Source: Betaproteobacteria bacterium (GTDB lineage Bacteria; Pseudomonadota; Gammaproteobacteria; Burkholderiales; Burkholderiaceae_C). From it: 64,000 bases of DNA. The DNA lies in assembly GCA_009921265.1 (NCBI GenBank), contig RFYV01000008.1:1-64000 (forward strand), in the 5' to 3' direction. Shown in pieces: positions 1 through 9,681 of the stretch. The notes below the pieces were generated by a model. It was not told the DNA's origin, made no database searches, and saw only the letters and a list, made by a program, of their open reading frames with translations. Positions within the stretch are counted from its first letter, which is position 1. Every line of letters starts with the position of its first letter. Position numbers and translations under genes: made by a program.

Positions 1-129
1 ATCCACTCCTGGAAATTCGACGGTTACCCGCCATTAGACCGTTTACACAAAATTCAGTACACCCCCACAACATGGCAACAGTTGAAGATGCTATTAAAGT
101 GGTGCAAGCAATCAATGCCACAAAACTAA
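1..129 (+). other. possible 3' end of an unidentified ORF at the window edge
   Basis: The first frame is open from the window edge to TAA at 127-129 (about 42 codons, rich in Trp, Lys and Gln). Another plus-strand frame is open to TAA at 171-173 and looks equally coding-like in its second half. I recognise neither. The two overlapping open frames could be a frameshifted remnant, for example of a mobile-element gene, or one real C-terminus plus a shadow. Only the sequence to the left can decide. Confidence 0.2.
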
Positions 130-380
130 GGAGACCACCAAGTTCTCAACCCAAACTCAAGTTGGCAGCCTAATGTGTTTGGCAAGCGTTACTTAAGTGA
201 CGCTTGCATTTAGTTAATATCGCTAAGACTTGTGCGACGAGTAGCAACTGAGTACTTGGTCATGGTTTAGTGGTGTTAATGTATGAAAGAGAATTTACAA
301 AAATATTTTAAAAACGTAAATTAAGATTATCAAAGACATTAGTAAAAATCACACAAATTTATTTCTCCAAGCACATTTGC

Positions 381-401
381 TTAGTCTTAAATTAAGACTA
401 A
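381..401. repeat. perfect 21-bp AT-rich palindrome
   Basis: Arms TTAGTCTTAA (381-390) and TTAAGACTAA (392-401) flank one central A at 391. It could be an operator, a recombinase site or a DNA-level terminator hairpin. No U-tract follows directly and no adjacent gene assigns a role. Confidence 0.5.
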
Positions 402-562
402 AATTGTGAGTGAATCAACGCAGTTTAGTGCTTGCAAAACAGCAGTGTGTACGCAAGCAAATTAGCACACAGTTGTACCCAATTCGTTGCACAAAACGTT
501 GCACAATAAATCTTGCCACGCTACAGCACACTGTTTATGGGCGTCTGCAGTGGGTGCGGCGT

Positions 563-625
563 ATTTAAAATCCGCCGCTTTCGTGAATAACGGGCGTACC
601 GGTTTGATTCCGGTCCCGGGCACCA
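563..625 (+). pseudogene. 3' fragment of tRNA-Leu(UAA), likely att scar
   Basis: Reading to the 3' end, the segment has anticodon loop TTTAAAA (anticodon TAA), the 3' side of the anticodon stem, a long class-II variable arm, a T-arm with stem ACCGG/CCGGT and loop TTTGATT, acceptor strand CCCGGGC, discriminator A and CCA (623-625). The matching 5' acceptor strand (GCCCGGG) and D-arm are absent from the ~90 bases upstream, and the 5' anticodon stem pairs imperfectly. The T-loop also has T for the invariant C56. This anticodon-loop-to-CCA extent is what tRNA-targeting integrases duplicate, so an attachment-site relic is the best reading. An intact tRNA-Leu elsewhere is expected. Confidence 0.7.
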
Positions 626-687
626 TTATTATATTATTTACCCCTTCATACTTGCTCATTCTTTTTACCTTGTTATCATCATGAACC

Positions 688-1332
688 ATGACCCGATACA
701 CACCACCTTTTGAGATTCACGTCCACGGCGAGGTTCCTTTGCGCGATGACGTCGATGAAGCTCAAATTTCTGAAGCTCTTAAGCCTTTGTGGGCTTATGC
801 AGGTGCGCGTTCAATGTCTGAAGGTGCTTCTAGTTTTTATGAAGAAGAACCAGGCATTCAAATCAAACACCAAGAAGGCGTTTTGCAATTGTGTTGGACG
901 GTACCTGGTGACGAAAATTTCCGACATGTGCTCGATGATGTGTGTATGGGTTTAAACGAAGTGGCCGCAGGAGGTGCTGCTTTAGAAATTACTTTTTACG
1001 ATACCGAGTTTGAGCAAAGCGAAGAGACCGAAGAGGACGAGTCCCGTGATGATTTTCTAATGGTGTTTGTTGGGCCTACACCTGCAGCCATTATGCAAGT
1101 GCAACGTGATTTGCTTATTGAAGATGTGGTGCATTTGATGGAGCGTCACTTTGACGGATCAGAGCTCAACGGCGTTGTTGATGAAATAGACAAACTCTTT
1201 GCGCAACGCTTTGATGATTTGGTTAATTCACTTGAATTGGGCAAGCCACCACGCGGTTCCGGTGGTGGCTCTAATGGCGGATCGGGTGGAGGTTCTCACG
1301 GTGGCGGGCGCAGACCGCGCCACTTGCATTGA
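688..1332 (+). CDS. conserved hypothetical protein with Gly/Ser-rich tail
   Basis: A 214-residue acidic cytoplasmic protein with no signal peptide or membrane segment. The first ~185 residues look like a folded alpha/beta domain. The tail (about 188-214) is a low-complexity Gly/Ser run ending in Arg/His residues. I do not recognise a function; it resembles small uncharacterised proteins that recur in Burkholderiales (DUF6806-like, from memory). The start at 688 has no clear ribosome-binding site. It converges on the fumarase gene with a 1-base gap, so any terminator must lie inside the coding ends. Composition looks chromosomal, unlike the AT-rich sequence upstream. Confidence 0.75.
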   Translation: MTRYTPPFEIHVHGEVPLRDDVDEAQISEALKPLWAYAGARSMSEGASSFYEEEPGIQIKHQEGVLQLCWTVPGDENFRHVLDDVCMGLNEVAAGGAALEITFYDTEFEQSEETEEDESRDDFLMVFVGPTPAAIMQVQRDLLIEDVVHLMERHFDGSELNGVVDEIDKLFAQRFDDLVNSLELGKPPRGSGGGSNGGSGGGSHGGGRRPRHLH

Positions 1333-1333
1333 T

Positions 1334-2884
1334 TTAAGCTGCACCCACCTTAATCCCTATAAATTCACCCGTTGCGATTCTTTTTCCCCATTCGGCAGGA
1401 CCTGTGATGTGTGCACTCGTTCCGCCCGCGTCAACGGCTACTGTTACCGGCATATCAACCACATCAAATTCATAGATGGCCTCCATGCCTAAGTCGGCAA
1501 AGCCCACAACTTTTGAATGCTTGATGGCTTTAGATACCAAATAAGCGGCACCACCGACAGCCATTAAATAGGCAGACTTGTGTTTTTGAATCGCAGCAAT
1601 CGCAGTGAGACCACGTTCTGCTTTACCCACCATCGCAATCAATCCAGTTTCAGCCAACATCATTTCGGTGAATTTATCCATGCGTGTGGAGGTGGTGGGG
1701 CCTGCAGGTCCAACGGCTTCATCGCGAACAGGATCAACGGGGCCGACGTAATAAATGATGCGATTGGTGAAGTCAACGGGTAACTTCTCGCCCTTGGCCA
1801 GCATGTCTTGAATGCGTTTGTGCGCAGCATCACGTCCTGTCAACATTTTTCCGTTTAACAGCAAAGTGTCGCCAGGTTTCCAACTCGCCACTTCTTGTTT
1901 CGTGAGTTTATTGAGATCAACGCGTTTGCTCTTTTGTGTATCGGGTGTCCAATTGACATTGGGCCATGTGTCGAGGCTGGGTGGATCTAAATAAACAGGA
2001 CCCGAGCCATCCATCACAAAATGTGCGTGACGCGTTGCCGCGCAATTGGGAATCATTGCCACGGGTTTGCTGGCTGCATGGGTCGGGTACATTTTAATTT
2101 TGATATCGAGCACCGTGGTGAGTCCACCTAAACCTTGTGCGCCAATTCCTAATGCGTTGACTTTGTCATAAATTTCTAAACGTAATTCTTCGGTCTGTGT
2201 GAGTTTTTCGTCTTTGGATGATTTGATTTGTAGTTTATACATATCCAAATCGTCCATCAAACTTTCCTTGGCCATCAGCATGGCTTTTTCTGCTGTGCCA
2301 CCAATACCAATTCCGAGCATGCCAGGTGGACACCATCCCGCGCCCATGGTAGGCACTGTTTTTAAAACCCAATCCACAATGCTGTCGCTGGGGTTGAGCA
2401 TGATCATTTTGGATTTGTTTTCTGAGCCACCGCCTTTGGCTGCAACTGTTACTTCTAATTGATTGCCAGGAACCAATTCTGTAAAAATCACAGCAGGAGT
2501 GTTGTCTTTTGTATTTTTTCTTGCAAATTGTGGATCGGCCACAATTGATGCGCGCAAAGTATTGTCGGGATGGTTGTAGCCGCGACGCACGCCTTCGTTA
2601 ATGGCATCTTCTAAACTGCCGCTAAAGCCATCTAGACGCAATCCCATACCCACTTTTAAAAACACATTGACGATACCAGTGTCTTGACACATCGGTCTGT
2701 GACCCATCGCACTCATTTTGCTGTTGGTGAGAATTTGCGCAATGGCATCCTTGGCTGCGGATGATTGCTCTCGTTCGTAGGCGCGTGCCAAATGCGTGAT
2801 GTAGTCTGCGGGATGGTAATAGCTTATGTATTGTAATGCGGCGGCGATGGATTCGATTAAATCGTTTTCTTTGATGATGGTCAT
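1334..2884 (-). CDS. fumA: fumarate hydratase, class I (Fe-S)
   Basis: Interconverts fumarate and (S)-malate in the TCA cycle, in the cytoplasm. The 516-residue length fits single-chain class I fumarases, with an N-terminal Fe-S domain followed by the C-terminal swivelling domain. The HRPMCQDTGI block (about residues 62-71) carries the first cluster cysteine. Other recognisable blocks are AKGGGSENKS, GTAEKAMLMAKE and GPTTSTRMD. Class I enzymes are oxygen-sensitive, so a class II FumC may exist elsewhere. The gene is single, with an upstream gap of ~40 bases to the UPF0114 gene on the same strand. Confidence 0.95.
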   Translation of the reverse strand: MTIIKENDLIESIAAALQYISYYHPADYITHLARAYEREQSSAAKDAIAQILTNSKMSAMGHRPMCQDTGIVNVFLKVGMGLRLDGFSGSLEDAINEGVRRGYNHPDNTLRASIVADPQFARKNTKDNTPAVIFTELVPGNQLEVTVAAKGGGSENKSKMIMLNPSDSIVDWVLKTVPTMGAGWCPPGMLGIGIGGTAEKAMLMAKESLMDDLDMYKLQIKSSKDEKLTQTEELRLEIYDKVNALGIGAQGLGGLTTVLDIKIKMYPTHAASKPVAMIPNCAATRHAHFVMDGSGPVYLDPPSLDTWPNVNWTPDTQKSKRVDLNKLTKQEVASWKPGDTLLLNGKMLTGRDAAHKRIQDMLAKGEKLPVDFTNRIIYYVGPVDPVRDEAVGPAGPTTSTRMDKFTEMMLAETGLIAMVGKAERGLTAIAAIQKHKSAYLMAVGGAAYLVSKAIKHSKVVGFADLGMEAIYEFDVVDMPVTVAVDAGGTSAHITGPAEWGKRIATGEFIGIKVGAA

Positions 2885-2925
2885 GGTGTTGAAGTGTAAT
2901 GCACGGTTGAGGTGATGAAAATTTG

Positions 2926-3528
2926 TTAGTGCTGATTGTTATTTGTCATCAGGCGATCGGTGTAAGCAATGGCCATGGCGCTGAGCAAAAATGTGATGTG
3001 AATGATGGACTGCCACATCAACACCTTTACATCATAGTTGGCCGCGTTGATGAATGTTTTAAGCAGATGAATGGACGAAATGCCAATAATGGCAGTGGCT
3101 AATTTAACTTTTAAAACAGATGCATTGACATGATTGAGCCACTCGGGTTGATCGGGGTGATTTTCCAAATACATACGTGAGACAAATGTTTCATAGCCGC
3201 CGATGATGACCATGATGAGTAAATTAGAAATCATCACCACATCGATGAGTGCCAAAACCACCAGCATGATGATGGTTTCATTGAGGCCATTGATCGCAAT
3301 GTCGGATTTGTAGCCAATGCTACTGATGAGTTCTTGCAAAGCGTTTTGACTGCCAAATGCGGCTTCTAGCAAGTGGATTAATTCCACCCAAAAATGATAG
3401 ACGTACAAGCCTTGCGCCAAGATCAGGCCTAAATAAAGAGGCAGCTGCAACCAGCGGCTGGCAAAAATGAGTTGCGCCACAAAGTTGGGACGGAGGCCTG
3501 GAGGCGGGGATGGAGGAGGGTTAGACAT
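2926..3528 (-). CDS. UPF0114/YqhA family membrane protein
   Basis: A 200-residue inner-membrane protein of the TIGR00645/UPF0114 family, whose function is not established. Hydrophobic segments lie near residues 20-45 ([17 protein letters not shown]), 75-115 and 135-155, and the family block [17 protein letters not shown] is intact. I take ATG at 3526-3528 (MSNPPPSPP) as start because the N-terminal extension of the longer open frame (TTG at 3609) is basic and unlike the family. The gene diverges from acs, so 3529-3680 should hold both promoters. Confidence 0.85.
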   Translation of the reverse strand: MSNPPPSPPPGLRPNFVAQLIFASRWLQLPLYLGLILAQGLYVYHFWVELIHLLEAAFGSQNALQELISSIGYKSDIAINGLNETIIMLVVLALIDVVMISNLLIMVIIGGYETFVSRMYLENHPDQPEWLNHVNASVLKVKLATAIIGISSIHLLKTFINAANYDVKVLMWQSIIHITFLLSAMAIAYTDRLMTNNNQH

Positions 3529-3680
3529 TCTTGCAATCATTAGCACCAAACCCCCGATTCTAGGCAAACCCTGAGGTCCGCGCCACAGCCTTTGTGTAAG
3601 CTTAGGCAAAGTCAGTACCTTGTAAGAGCCGCGAGCGACATTTCAGCCCTGACAAAAAATATTTTCCGAGGAGACCCCCC

Positions 3681-5651
3681 ATGAGCACGACCGATACGCC
3701 CATTTATCAACCATCTGCGCAATTTGTCCAGCAGGCCACGATTTCGGGCATGCCTGCCTATCTGGCGCTTTGCAAAAAAGCCGAAGACGATTACGAAGGT
3801 TTTTGGGCCGATCAAGCGCGTCGTTTGATTTCTTGGAAAAAACCCTTCACCAAAATTTTGAACGAGAGCAATGCGCCATTTTTTAAATGGTTTGAAGATG
3901 GCACGCTCAACGCTTCATACAACTGTTTAGATCGACACATCGAAAAAGGTTTGGGTAATAAAACTGCGTTGATTTTTGAAGGCGATGGCGGTGAAGTGAC
4001 CAAGACCACTTACTCGCAATTGTTGGCGCGCACGTGTCAATACGCCAATGCGATGAAGTCTTTGGGTATTGTCAAAGGTGATCGCGTCATTATTTATATT
4101 TCCATGTCCATCGATGGTGTGGCTGCGATGCAAGCGTGCGCGCGCATTGGTGCAACGCATTCTGTGGTGTTTGGAGGATTTAGTGCGCAATCTTTGCGCG
4201 ATCGCATTGAAGACACCGGATCTAAGTTGGTCATCACGGCTGATCATCAGGTGCGCGGTGGAAAGCTATTGCCTCTTAAATCCATTGTGGATGAGGCTTT
4301 GAGTTTAGGCGGATGCGACAGCATCAAGCATGTGATGGTTGTGAAGCGTTCGGGCGCCACTGTCAATATGAAAGCTGAATTTGATGTGTGGACGCAAGAT
4401 GTGGTCGATCATCAAGCGACGACCTGCGAGCCTGAGTGGGTTGAAGCAGAACACCCATTGTTTTTGTTGTACACATCGGGATCAACAGGCAAGCCCAAAG
4501 GTGTTCAACACAGTACAGGTGGTTATTTGTTGCACGCGGCACTCACAACCCAATGGACATTTGATTTAAAAGACAACGATGTGTTTTGGTGTACCGCCGA
4601 TATCGGTTGGGTCACCGGTCACACTTACATCACTTATGGGCCTTTGGCTTTGGGCGGAACAGAAATTGTTTTTGAAGGTGTGCCTACATTTCCAGATGCA
4701 GGACGTTTTTGGAAAATGATTCAAGATCACAAGGTGAGTATTTTTTATACTGCACCTACTGCGATTCGCTCTTTGATTAAGGCGGCTGAAGCCAACGATG
4801 CTGTGCACCCAAAGAGTTACAACTTGTCGAGTTTGCGATTGCTCGGTTCGGTGGGTGAGCCGATCAACCCTGCTGCATGGGAGTGGTATCACAAGCATGT
4901 AGGCGGTGGTCGTTGTCCAATTGTGGATACATTTTGGCAAACGGAAACAGGCGGTCACATGATCACGCCTTTGCCTGGTGTAACGCCAATGGTGCCTGGT
5001 TCTTGCACATTGCCTTTCCCCGGAATTGCTACTGCAATCGTTGATGAAACAGGCAAAGATGTACCTTGGGGTCAAGGTGGTATTTTGGTGGTCAAGCGTC
5101 CATGGCCTTCAATGATTCGGAATATTTGGGGAGATCCCGAGCGTTTCAAAAAGAGTTATTACCCCGAAGATTTCAAAGGCAAATATTATTTGGCGGGTGA
5201 TGGCGCCATTCGTGATAAAAGAACAGGTTACTTCACGATCACGGGCCGCATTGACGATGTACTCAATGTGTCGGGTCACCGCATGGGCACAATGGAAATT
5301 GAATCTGCACTGGTGAGTTGCACCGAGCTGGTAGCTGAAGCGGCGGTTGTAGGCAGACCCGACGACACAACGGGTGAGGCTATTTGTGCGTTTGTGGTTT
5401 TAAAGCGCTCACGCCCTGTGGGTGAAGAAGCCAAACAAATTGCAAAAATTTTGCGCGATCATGTCGCTAAAGAAATTGGGCCGATTGCAAAACCCAAGGA
5501 CATTCGATTTGGTGATAATTTACCCAAAACACGTTCGGGAAAAATCATGCGTCGACTGTTGCGATCGGTTGCCAAAGGTGAGGCGATCACACAAGACACT
5601 TCTACTTTAGAAAACCCTGCAATTCTCGATCAGTTGTCTGAAAACAATTGA
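3681..5651 (+). CDS. acs: acetyl-CoA synthetase (AMP-forming)
   Basis: Activates acetate to acetyl-CoA via acetyl-AMP. At 656 residues it is full length. The ANL-superfamily P-loop [11 protein letters not shown] is near residue 264, the adenylate-binding [10 protein letters not shown] block near 416, and the [13 protein letters not shown] hinge near 526. The catalytic lysine, normally regulated by acetylation, sits in TRSGKIMRR near 618. GAGGAG lies 7-8 bases before ATG 3681. It converges with the cytochrome c gene at 5652 with no gap. Acetate assimilation suits a photoheterotroph living on small organic acids. Confidence 0.97.
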   Translation: MSTTDTPIYQPSAQFVQQATISGMPAYLALCKKAEDDYEGFWADQARRLISWKKPFTKILNESNAPFFKWFEDGTLNASYNCLDRHIEKGLGNKTALIFEGDGGEVTKTTYSQLLARTCQYANAMKSLGIVKGDRVIIYISMSIDGVAAMQACARIGATHSVVFGGFSAQSLRDRIEDTGSKLVITADHQVRGGKLLPLKSIVDEALSLGGCDSIKHVMVVKRSGATVNMKAEFDVWTQDVVDHQATTCEPEWVEAEHPLFLLYTSGSTGKPKGVQHSTGGYLLHAALTTQWTFDLKDNDVFWCTADIGWVTGHTYITYGPLALGGTEIVFEGVPTFPDAGRFWKMIQDHKVSIFYTAPTAIRSLIKAAEANDAVHPKSYNLSSLRLLGSVGEPINPAAWEWYHKHVGGGRCPIVDTFWQTETGGHMITPLPGVTPMVPGSCTLPFPGIATAIVDETGKDVPWGQGGILVVKRPWPSMIRNIWGDPERFKKSYYPEDFKGKYYLAGDGAIRDKRTGYFTITGRIDDVLNVSGHRMGTMEIESALVSCTELVAEAAVVGRPDDTTGEAICAFVVLKRSRPVGEEAKQIAKILRDHVAKEIGPIAKPKDIRFGDNLPKTRSGKIMRRLLRSVAKGEAITQDTSTLENPAILDQLSENN

Positions 5652-5960
5652 TTATTTAAGACTCAAAACCCAAGCAGCCAATTTTTTAGATTCAGCTTCG
5701 CTGACTTGAGGATTGGCTGGCATGGGTACAGGTCCCCATGCACCAGACCCACCCTGTATGATTTTTTTGGCGAGATTGTCAGGGGCTGCTTTGTCGGCTG
5801 CGTATTTTTTTGCAATATCTTTGTAAGAGGGGCCAACAATTTTTTTATCAACATTGTGACAAGCCATGCAATTTTTGCTGGTGGCCAATGCTTGATCAGC
5901 AAATGATGGCGTAATGGCGCAAAAACTTAATGCAGCTGTCAAAAACAATTTCATTTTCAA
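5652..5960 (-). CDS. small class I cytochrome c (c551/c552-like)
   Basis: A 102-residue periplasmic monohaem cytochrome. A signal peptide ends near residue 21 (…TPSFA|DQAL), followed by the haem motif CMACH (31-35) and a distal-methionine loop GPVPMPANPQV near residues 77-87. This is the layout of cytochromes c-551/c-552, which carry electrons to terminal oxidases or reductases and in some purple bacteria to the reaction centre. It stands alone between acs (convergent) and ilvD (6 bases upstream, same strand), so its partner is not shown by context. Confidence 0.9.
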   Translation of the reverse strand: MKMKLFLTAALSFCAITPSFADQALATSKNCMACHNVDKKIVGPSYKDIAKKYAADKAAPDNLAKKIIQGGSGAWGPVPMPANPQVSEAESKKLAAWVLSLK

Positions 5961-5966
5961 TTCCTT

Positions 5967-7661
5967 TTAGTAGTTATCTAAAACTGCACCTTTGCTCGCG
6001 CTGGATGCATTGAATGCAAATTTGGCCTGAACGCCACGTGTGTAACGAGGTGCAGGAGGAGTCCAGCCTTTTTTGCGATTTGCAATTTCTGATTCTGGCA
6101 CGTTAAGTTGCAATAACAGTTGATGTGAATCAATAGTAATGGAGTCGCCTTCATGAATAAAAGCAATCGTGCCACCCGCTGCAGCCTCAGGCGCTACGTG
6201 ACCGACGACCATGCCCCATGTGCCGCCAGAGAATCGACCATCAGTGATGAGACCTACGCTTTCGCCCAGTCCTGCACCAATGAGAGCGCCAGTGGGTGCC
6301 AACATCTCTGGCATGCCCGGTCCGCCTTTGGGTCCCAAATAACGCAATACCATCACGTCACCCGCTTTGATTTTGCCGTCCAAAATGGCTTGCAATGCAG
6401 ATTGCTCATCGTCAAACACGCGTGCGGGTCCAGTCATTACAGGCATCTTAAGACCTGTGATTTTTGCAACTGCTCCTTCGGGTGATAAATTGCCTTTGAG
6501 AATGGCCAAATGGCCTTCCTTGTAAAGCGCTTTATCAATGGTGCGAATAACATCTTGATCCGCGCGTGGCACGTCTGGAATATCTTTGAGTGTTTCTGCA
6601 ATGGTTTGACCGCTGATGGTGAGGCAGTCGCCATGTAACAAGCCAGCGTTGAGCAACACTTTCATGACTTGTGGAATGCCACCTGCTTTGTGTAAATCAA
6701 CGGCTAAATATTTTCCGCTGGGTTTTAAATCACAAATGACGGGAACTTTTTTGCGCATGCGCTCAAAGTCATCAATGGTCCAATCCACTTGTGCTGAATG
6801 TGCTATCGCTAAAAAATGCAACACAGCATTGGTGGATCCACCTGTGGCCATGATGACAGCCACCGCATTCTCTAAAGATTTTTTGGTGACGATGTCACGC
6901 GGCTTGATATCTTTTTTAATCGCTTCAATTAAAACTTTAGCCGACTCTTTGGCCGAGTTTTGTTTCTCATCGTGTGGGTTGGCCATGGTGGAAGAAAAGG
7001 GCAATGACATCCCTAATGCTTCAAATGCAGACGACATGGTGTTGGCAGTGTACATGCCGCCGCAAGAACCTGTTCCAGGAATAGCGCGCATTTCAATTTC
7101 GCGCAAATCGGCATCACTCATTTTGCCCGCAGAATTTTGTCCAACGGCTTCAAACACGCTCACGATATTGAGGTCTTGTCCTTTGTAATGACCCGGTAAA
7201 ATTGTTCCGCCATAAACATAAATAGCCGGAACGTTGGCGCGCAAGATGCCCATCATGCCGCCGGGCATATTTTTGTCGCAACCGCCCACCACCAACACGC
7301 CATCCATCCATTGACCTTGCACGCATGTTTCGATGCAATCGGAAATCACTTCTCGACTGATCAAACTGTATTTCATGCCTTCAGTACCCATGGCCATGCC
7401 GTCTGAAATAGTGGGTGTTCCAAATACTTGTGCGTTGCCGCCTGCTTCTTCGATACCTTCAATCGCAGCATCGGCTAATTTTTGTAAACCGCTGTTGCAA
7501 GGAGTGATGGTGCTGTGACCATTGGCAACGCCCACCATGGGTTTGCCGAAATCACTTTCTGTGTAACCCATGGCGTAGTACATGGATCGGTTGGGAGCGC
7601 GTGATTTGCCTTCGGTGATATTGGCTGAGCGTCGATTGATAGGAATGATTTTTGTCGCCAT
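5967..7661 (-). CDS. ilvD: dihydroxy-acid dehydratase
   Basis: Catalyses the penultimate step of valine and isoleucine synthesis (2,3-dihydroxy-3-methylbutanoate to 2-oxoisovalerate) with an Fe-S cluster and Mg2+. From ATG at 7661 the protein has 564 residues, the usual length. Cluster cysteines lie in [10 protein letters not shown] (near 126) and [14 protein letters not shown] (near 195). The catalytic C-terminal block [14 protein letters not shown] is intact. The open frame extends to an ATG at 7730, but that adds 23 residues foreign to the family and overlaps the divergent lgt start, so 7661 is preferred. The 68-bp gap to lgt should hold divergent promoters. Confidence 0.95.
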   Translation of the reverse strand: MATKIIPINRRSANITEGKSRAPNRSMYYAMGYTESDFGKPMVGVANGHSTITPCNSGLQKLADAAIEGIEEAGGNAQVFGTPTISDGMAMGTEGMKYSLISREVISDCIETCVQGQWMDGVLVVGGCDKNMPGGMMGILRANVPAIYVYGGTILPGHYKGQDLNIVSVFEAVGQNSAGKMSDADLREIEMRAIPGTGSCGGMYTANTMSSAFEALGMSLPFSSTMANPHDEKQNSAKESAKVLIEAIKKDIKPRDIVTKKSLENAVAVIMATGGSTNAVLHFLAIAHSAQVDWTIDDFERMRKKVPVICDLKPSGKYLAVDLHKAGGIPQVMKVLLNAGLLHGDCLTISGQTIAETLKDIPDVPRADQDVIRTIDKALYKEGHLAILKGNLSPEGAVAKITGLKMPVMTGPARVFDDEQSALQAILDGKIKAGDVMVLRYLGPKGGPGMPEMLAPTGALIGAGLGESVGLITDGRFSGGTWGMVVGHVAPEAAAGGTIAFIHEGDSITIDSHQLLLQLNVPESEIANRKKGWTPPAPRYTRGVQAKFAFNASSASKGAVLDNY

Positions 7662-7729
7662 GATGTGTTTCGTCTGGGATGTTGGAAAAAAACAAGAGTT
7701 TAACGCTATGGCACCAGGATGCAGGCACA

Positions 7730-8557
7730 ATGCGAGTCATGCTGACTCATCCTCAATTTAATCCTGTTGCCCTGTCCGTGGGTCCATTGTCCATCCATTG
7801 GTATGGCATTACTTACATGGTGGCTTTTTTACTCTTTATGTTGCTGGCTCGTTTGCGTTTGCGTCACCTACCGTGGGCCGATTTGCAAATTCAGGGAAAG
7901 TGGGGCGTTCAACAGGCAGAAGATCTCTTGTTTTACGGGGTTTTAGGCGTGGTGTTGGGTGGCCGCGTGGGCTATTGTTTGTTTTATAAATTCGGTTATT
8001 ACGCAGGCAATCCGATTGAGATTTTTTATGTTTGGCAAGGCGGCATGAGTTTTCATGGCGGTATGTTAGGCGTTATTTTGGCAATGTTTTTTTATGCTTA
8101 TCGTCAAGGCTTGCCTTGGCTGCAAGTCACCGACTTTATTGCGCCGTGTGTACCCACAGGATTGGCGGCTGGGCGGGTGGGTAATTTTATTAATGGTGAA
8201 TTGTGGGGGCGCGAGGCCGATCCTTCGTTGCCGTGGGCAATGATTTTTCCGCAAAGCGGATCGATGATCTCAAGGCATCCGTCACAGATTTACCAATTTT
8301 TATTAGAAGGCTTGTTGTTGTTTGTTGTGTTGTGGTTCATTGCTCGCAAACCCAAGCCCACTGGATTTGTTTCGGGTGTGTTTTTATTGGGATATGGATG
8401 CTTGCGTTTTCTCTCCGAATATTTTCGCGAACCTGATGCACATCTTGGATTGCTCGGTGCGGGTTTGAGCATGGGGCAGTGGTTGTGCGTGCCCATGATT
8501 TTGATAGGCGTGGCAATGACCTGGAAATCGCTCAATCCAACAAGGGTTTACCATTAA
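7730..8557 (+). CDS. lgt: prolipoprotein diacylglyceryl transferase
   Basis: Transfers diacylglycerol from phosphatidylglycerol to the lipobox cysteine of prolipoproteins in the inner membrane. The 275-residue polytopic protein carries the Lgt signature [14 protein letters not shown] near residue 147, the essential YGxxY-like N-terminal block ([10 protein letters not shown]) and HPSQIYQ. The start at 7730 has AGGA about 10 bases upstream. ATG 7739 (MLTHPQF) is equally family-like, and the longer frame from 7679 is unlikely. PufC in this window has a lipobox and is a likely substrate. Confidence 0.95.
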   Translation: MRVMLTHPQFNPVALSVGPLSIHWYGITYMVAFLLFMLLARLRLRHLPWADLQIQGKWGVQQAEDLLFYGVLGVVLGGRVGYCLFYKFGYYAGNPIEIFYVWQGGMSFHGGMLGVILAMFFYAYRQGLPWLQVTDFIAPCVPTGLAAGRVGNFINGELWGREADPSLPWAMIFPQSGSMISRHPSQIYQFLLEGLLLFVVLWFIARKPKPTGFVSGVFLLGYGCLRFLSEYFREPDAHLGLLGAGLSMGQWLCVPMILIGVAMTWKSLNPTRVYH

Positions 8558-8579
8558 TATTCAAGACGCAGTTGATAGG

Positions 8580-8627
8580 CAGATAATCAAGCAATGTTAG
8601 ATTAATTGTTAATTTAATTGTTATCTG
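8580..8627. promoter_or_regulatory. AT-rich interrupted inverted repeat upstream of tctC
   Basis: CAGATAA (8580-8586) and TTATCTG (8621-8627) bracket a very AT-rich core with internal ATTAATT/AATTTAATT symmetry, ending 25 bases before the tctC start. It could be the lgt terminator region or an operator for the binding-protein gene. The sequence alone does not decide. Confidence 0.3.
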
Positions 8628-8651
8628 ACCTCAATTTAAAAGGAGACGAGT

Positions 8652-9629
8652 ATGAGCGGTTTTTTTAGTCGTCGAAATATGTTGCAGTTTGCTGCTGGCG
8701 CAATGGCTGTTGGTTCTGCATGGTCTCAAGGCTCATGGCCTAACAAGCCTGTAACGGTTGTAGTTCCATTTCCAGCGGGTGGCGGGACTGATACCTTCGC
8801 GCGTCCCATGTCGGCTTCGTTTTCTAAGCTCACGGGCAAGCAACTAATTATTGATAACCGCGGTGGTGCGGGCGGTAATTTGGGTGCGGGTGTTGCTGCC
8901 AAAGCCGCCCCTGATGGATACACTGTTTTTATGGGTGCTGTGCATCACTCGATTGCACCATCGATGTATCCCAAACTCGATTACGAACTCGAAAAAGATT
9001 TTGTACCGATTGCATTGGTGGCCAGTGTGCCTCAAGTTTTGGTGGTCAATCCAAAAAGTTTTTCTGGTGACTTCAAAGCGTTTTTAGAGACCGTTAAAAA
9101 GAGTCCTGGTAAATTCAATTATGGATCCGCAGGTGGTGGTACTTCGCATCATTTAGCGGGTGAATTATTTAAAATTCAAAGCAAAACTTTTATCACGCAC
9201 ATTCCTTATCGTGGTGCAGGTCCTGCATTGCAAGATTTGATTGCAGGCAATGTGGATATGATGTTTGATGGATTAGGTTCATCTGCCGGACACATCAAAG
9301 GCGGTCGTATCAAAGCATTGATGGTCTCAGGTAACAAACGCAGTCCAGCTTTCCCCGATGTACCTTGTTCGGCAGAATTGGGTTTCCCCGATTACAACGT
9401 GACGACTTGGTATGGTTTGTGGACTCCCAAGGGAACTCCGGCAGATGTGCAAGCGCGCATGATTGAAGAGGTGAAAAAAATTCAAGCCGCTGACGAGATT
9501 AAAGCAATTTGGTCCAGCAACGGCGCTGAATTTCCAAGCGTGACGGGCCCGCAATTTGGCACTTTTGTTTCATCTGAAATAAAAAAATGGACAGAAGTGG
9601 TCAAAGTTTCTGGCGCTAAACTAGACTGA
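8652..9629 (+). CDS. Bug/TctC-type periplasmic substrate-binding protein
   Basis: A 325-residue tripartite tricarboxylate transporter (TTT) receptor-like protein. The N-terminus has a twin-Arg-like start (SRRNMLQFAAGAMAVGSAWS) and a signal peptide ending near residue 25. The TctC signature VVPFPAGGGTDTFARP follows near residues 36-51, and GYTVFMGAVHHSIAPS contacts the ligand carboxylate in the family. Such proteins bind small carboxylates. AAAAGGAG precedes the start. No TctA/TctB membrane genes are adjacent, so it is an orphan receptor, common in Burkholderiales. The neighbouring acyl-CoA synthetase hints at a dicarboxylate such as malonate. Confidence 0.9.
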   Translation: MSGFFSRRNMLQFAAGAMAVGSAWSQGSWPNKPVTVVVPFPAGGGTDTFARPMSASFSKLTGKQLIIDNRGGAGGNLGAGVAAKAAPDGYTVFMGAVHHSIAPSMYPKLDYELEKDFVPIALVASVPQVLVVNPKSFSGDFKAFLETVKKSPGKFNYGSAGGGTSHHLAGELFKIQSKTFITHIPYRGAGPALQDLIAGNVDMMFDGLGSSAGHIKGGRIKALMVSGNKRSPAFPDVPCSAELGFPDYNVTTWYGLWTPKGTPADVQARMIEEVKKIQAADEIKAIWSSNGAEFPSVTGPQFGTFVSSEIKKWTEVVKVSGAKLD

Positions 9630-9641
9630 TATTCCAAATAT

Positions 9642-9660
9642 AGAGCGCATCAGGCGCTCT
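9642..9660 (+). terminator. short GC hairpin after the binding-protein gene
   Basis: AGAGCGC (9642-9648) pairs with GCGCTCT (9654-9660) over a 5-base loop, 12 bases after the tctC stop. The downstream T-tract is poor (TGTGTTG), so it may only attenuate transcription into the following synthetase gene. Confidence 0.4.
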
Positions 9661-9681
9661 TGTGTTGATACCCTACAAACC

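Larger units (their letters stand above)
174..687. other. AT-rich gene-poor stretch
   Basis: No convincing gene lies here. It holds a perfect 21-bp palindrome (381-401), a 10-bp direct repeat CGTTGCACAA at 485-494 and 497-506 separated by AA, and a tRNA-Leu 3' fragment (563-625). The 65- to 79-codon ORFs in this stretch run across the tRNA fragment on either strand and have no ribosome-binding site, so I do not accept them. The combination looks like the edge of an integrated or decayed element. Confidence 0.5.

Noticed and set aside
480-625. tmRNA or complete tRNA at the left edge
   Set aside because: No tag-peptide reading frame or 5' acceptor strand is present; only the 3' half of tRNA-Leu fits.
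4566-5075. 169-codon antisense ORF in acs
   Set aside because: Shadow of the conserved acs gene, Cys/Arg/Thr-rich with no family resemblance.
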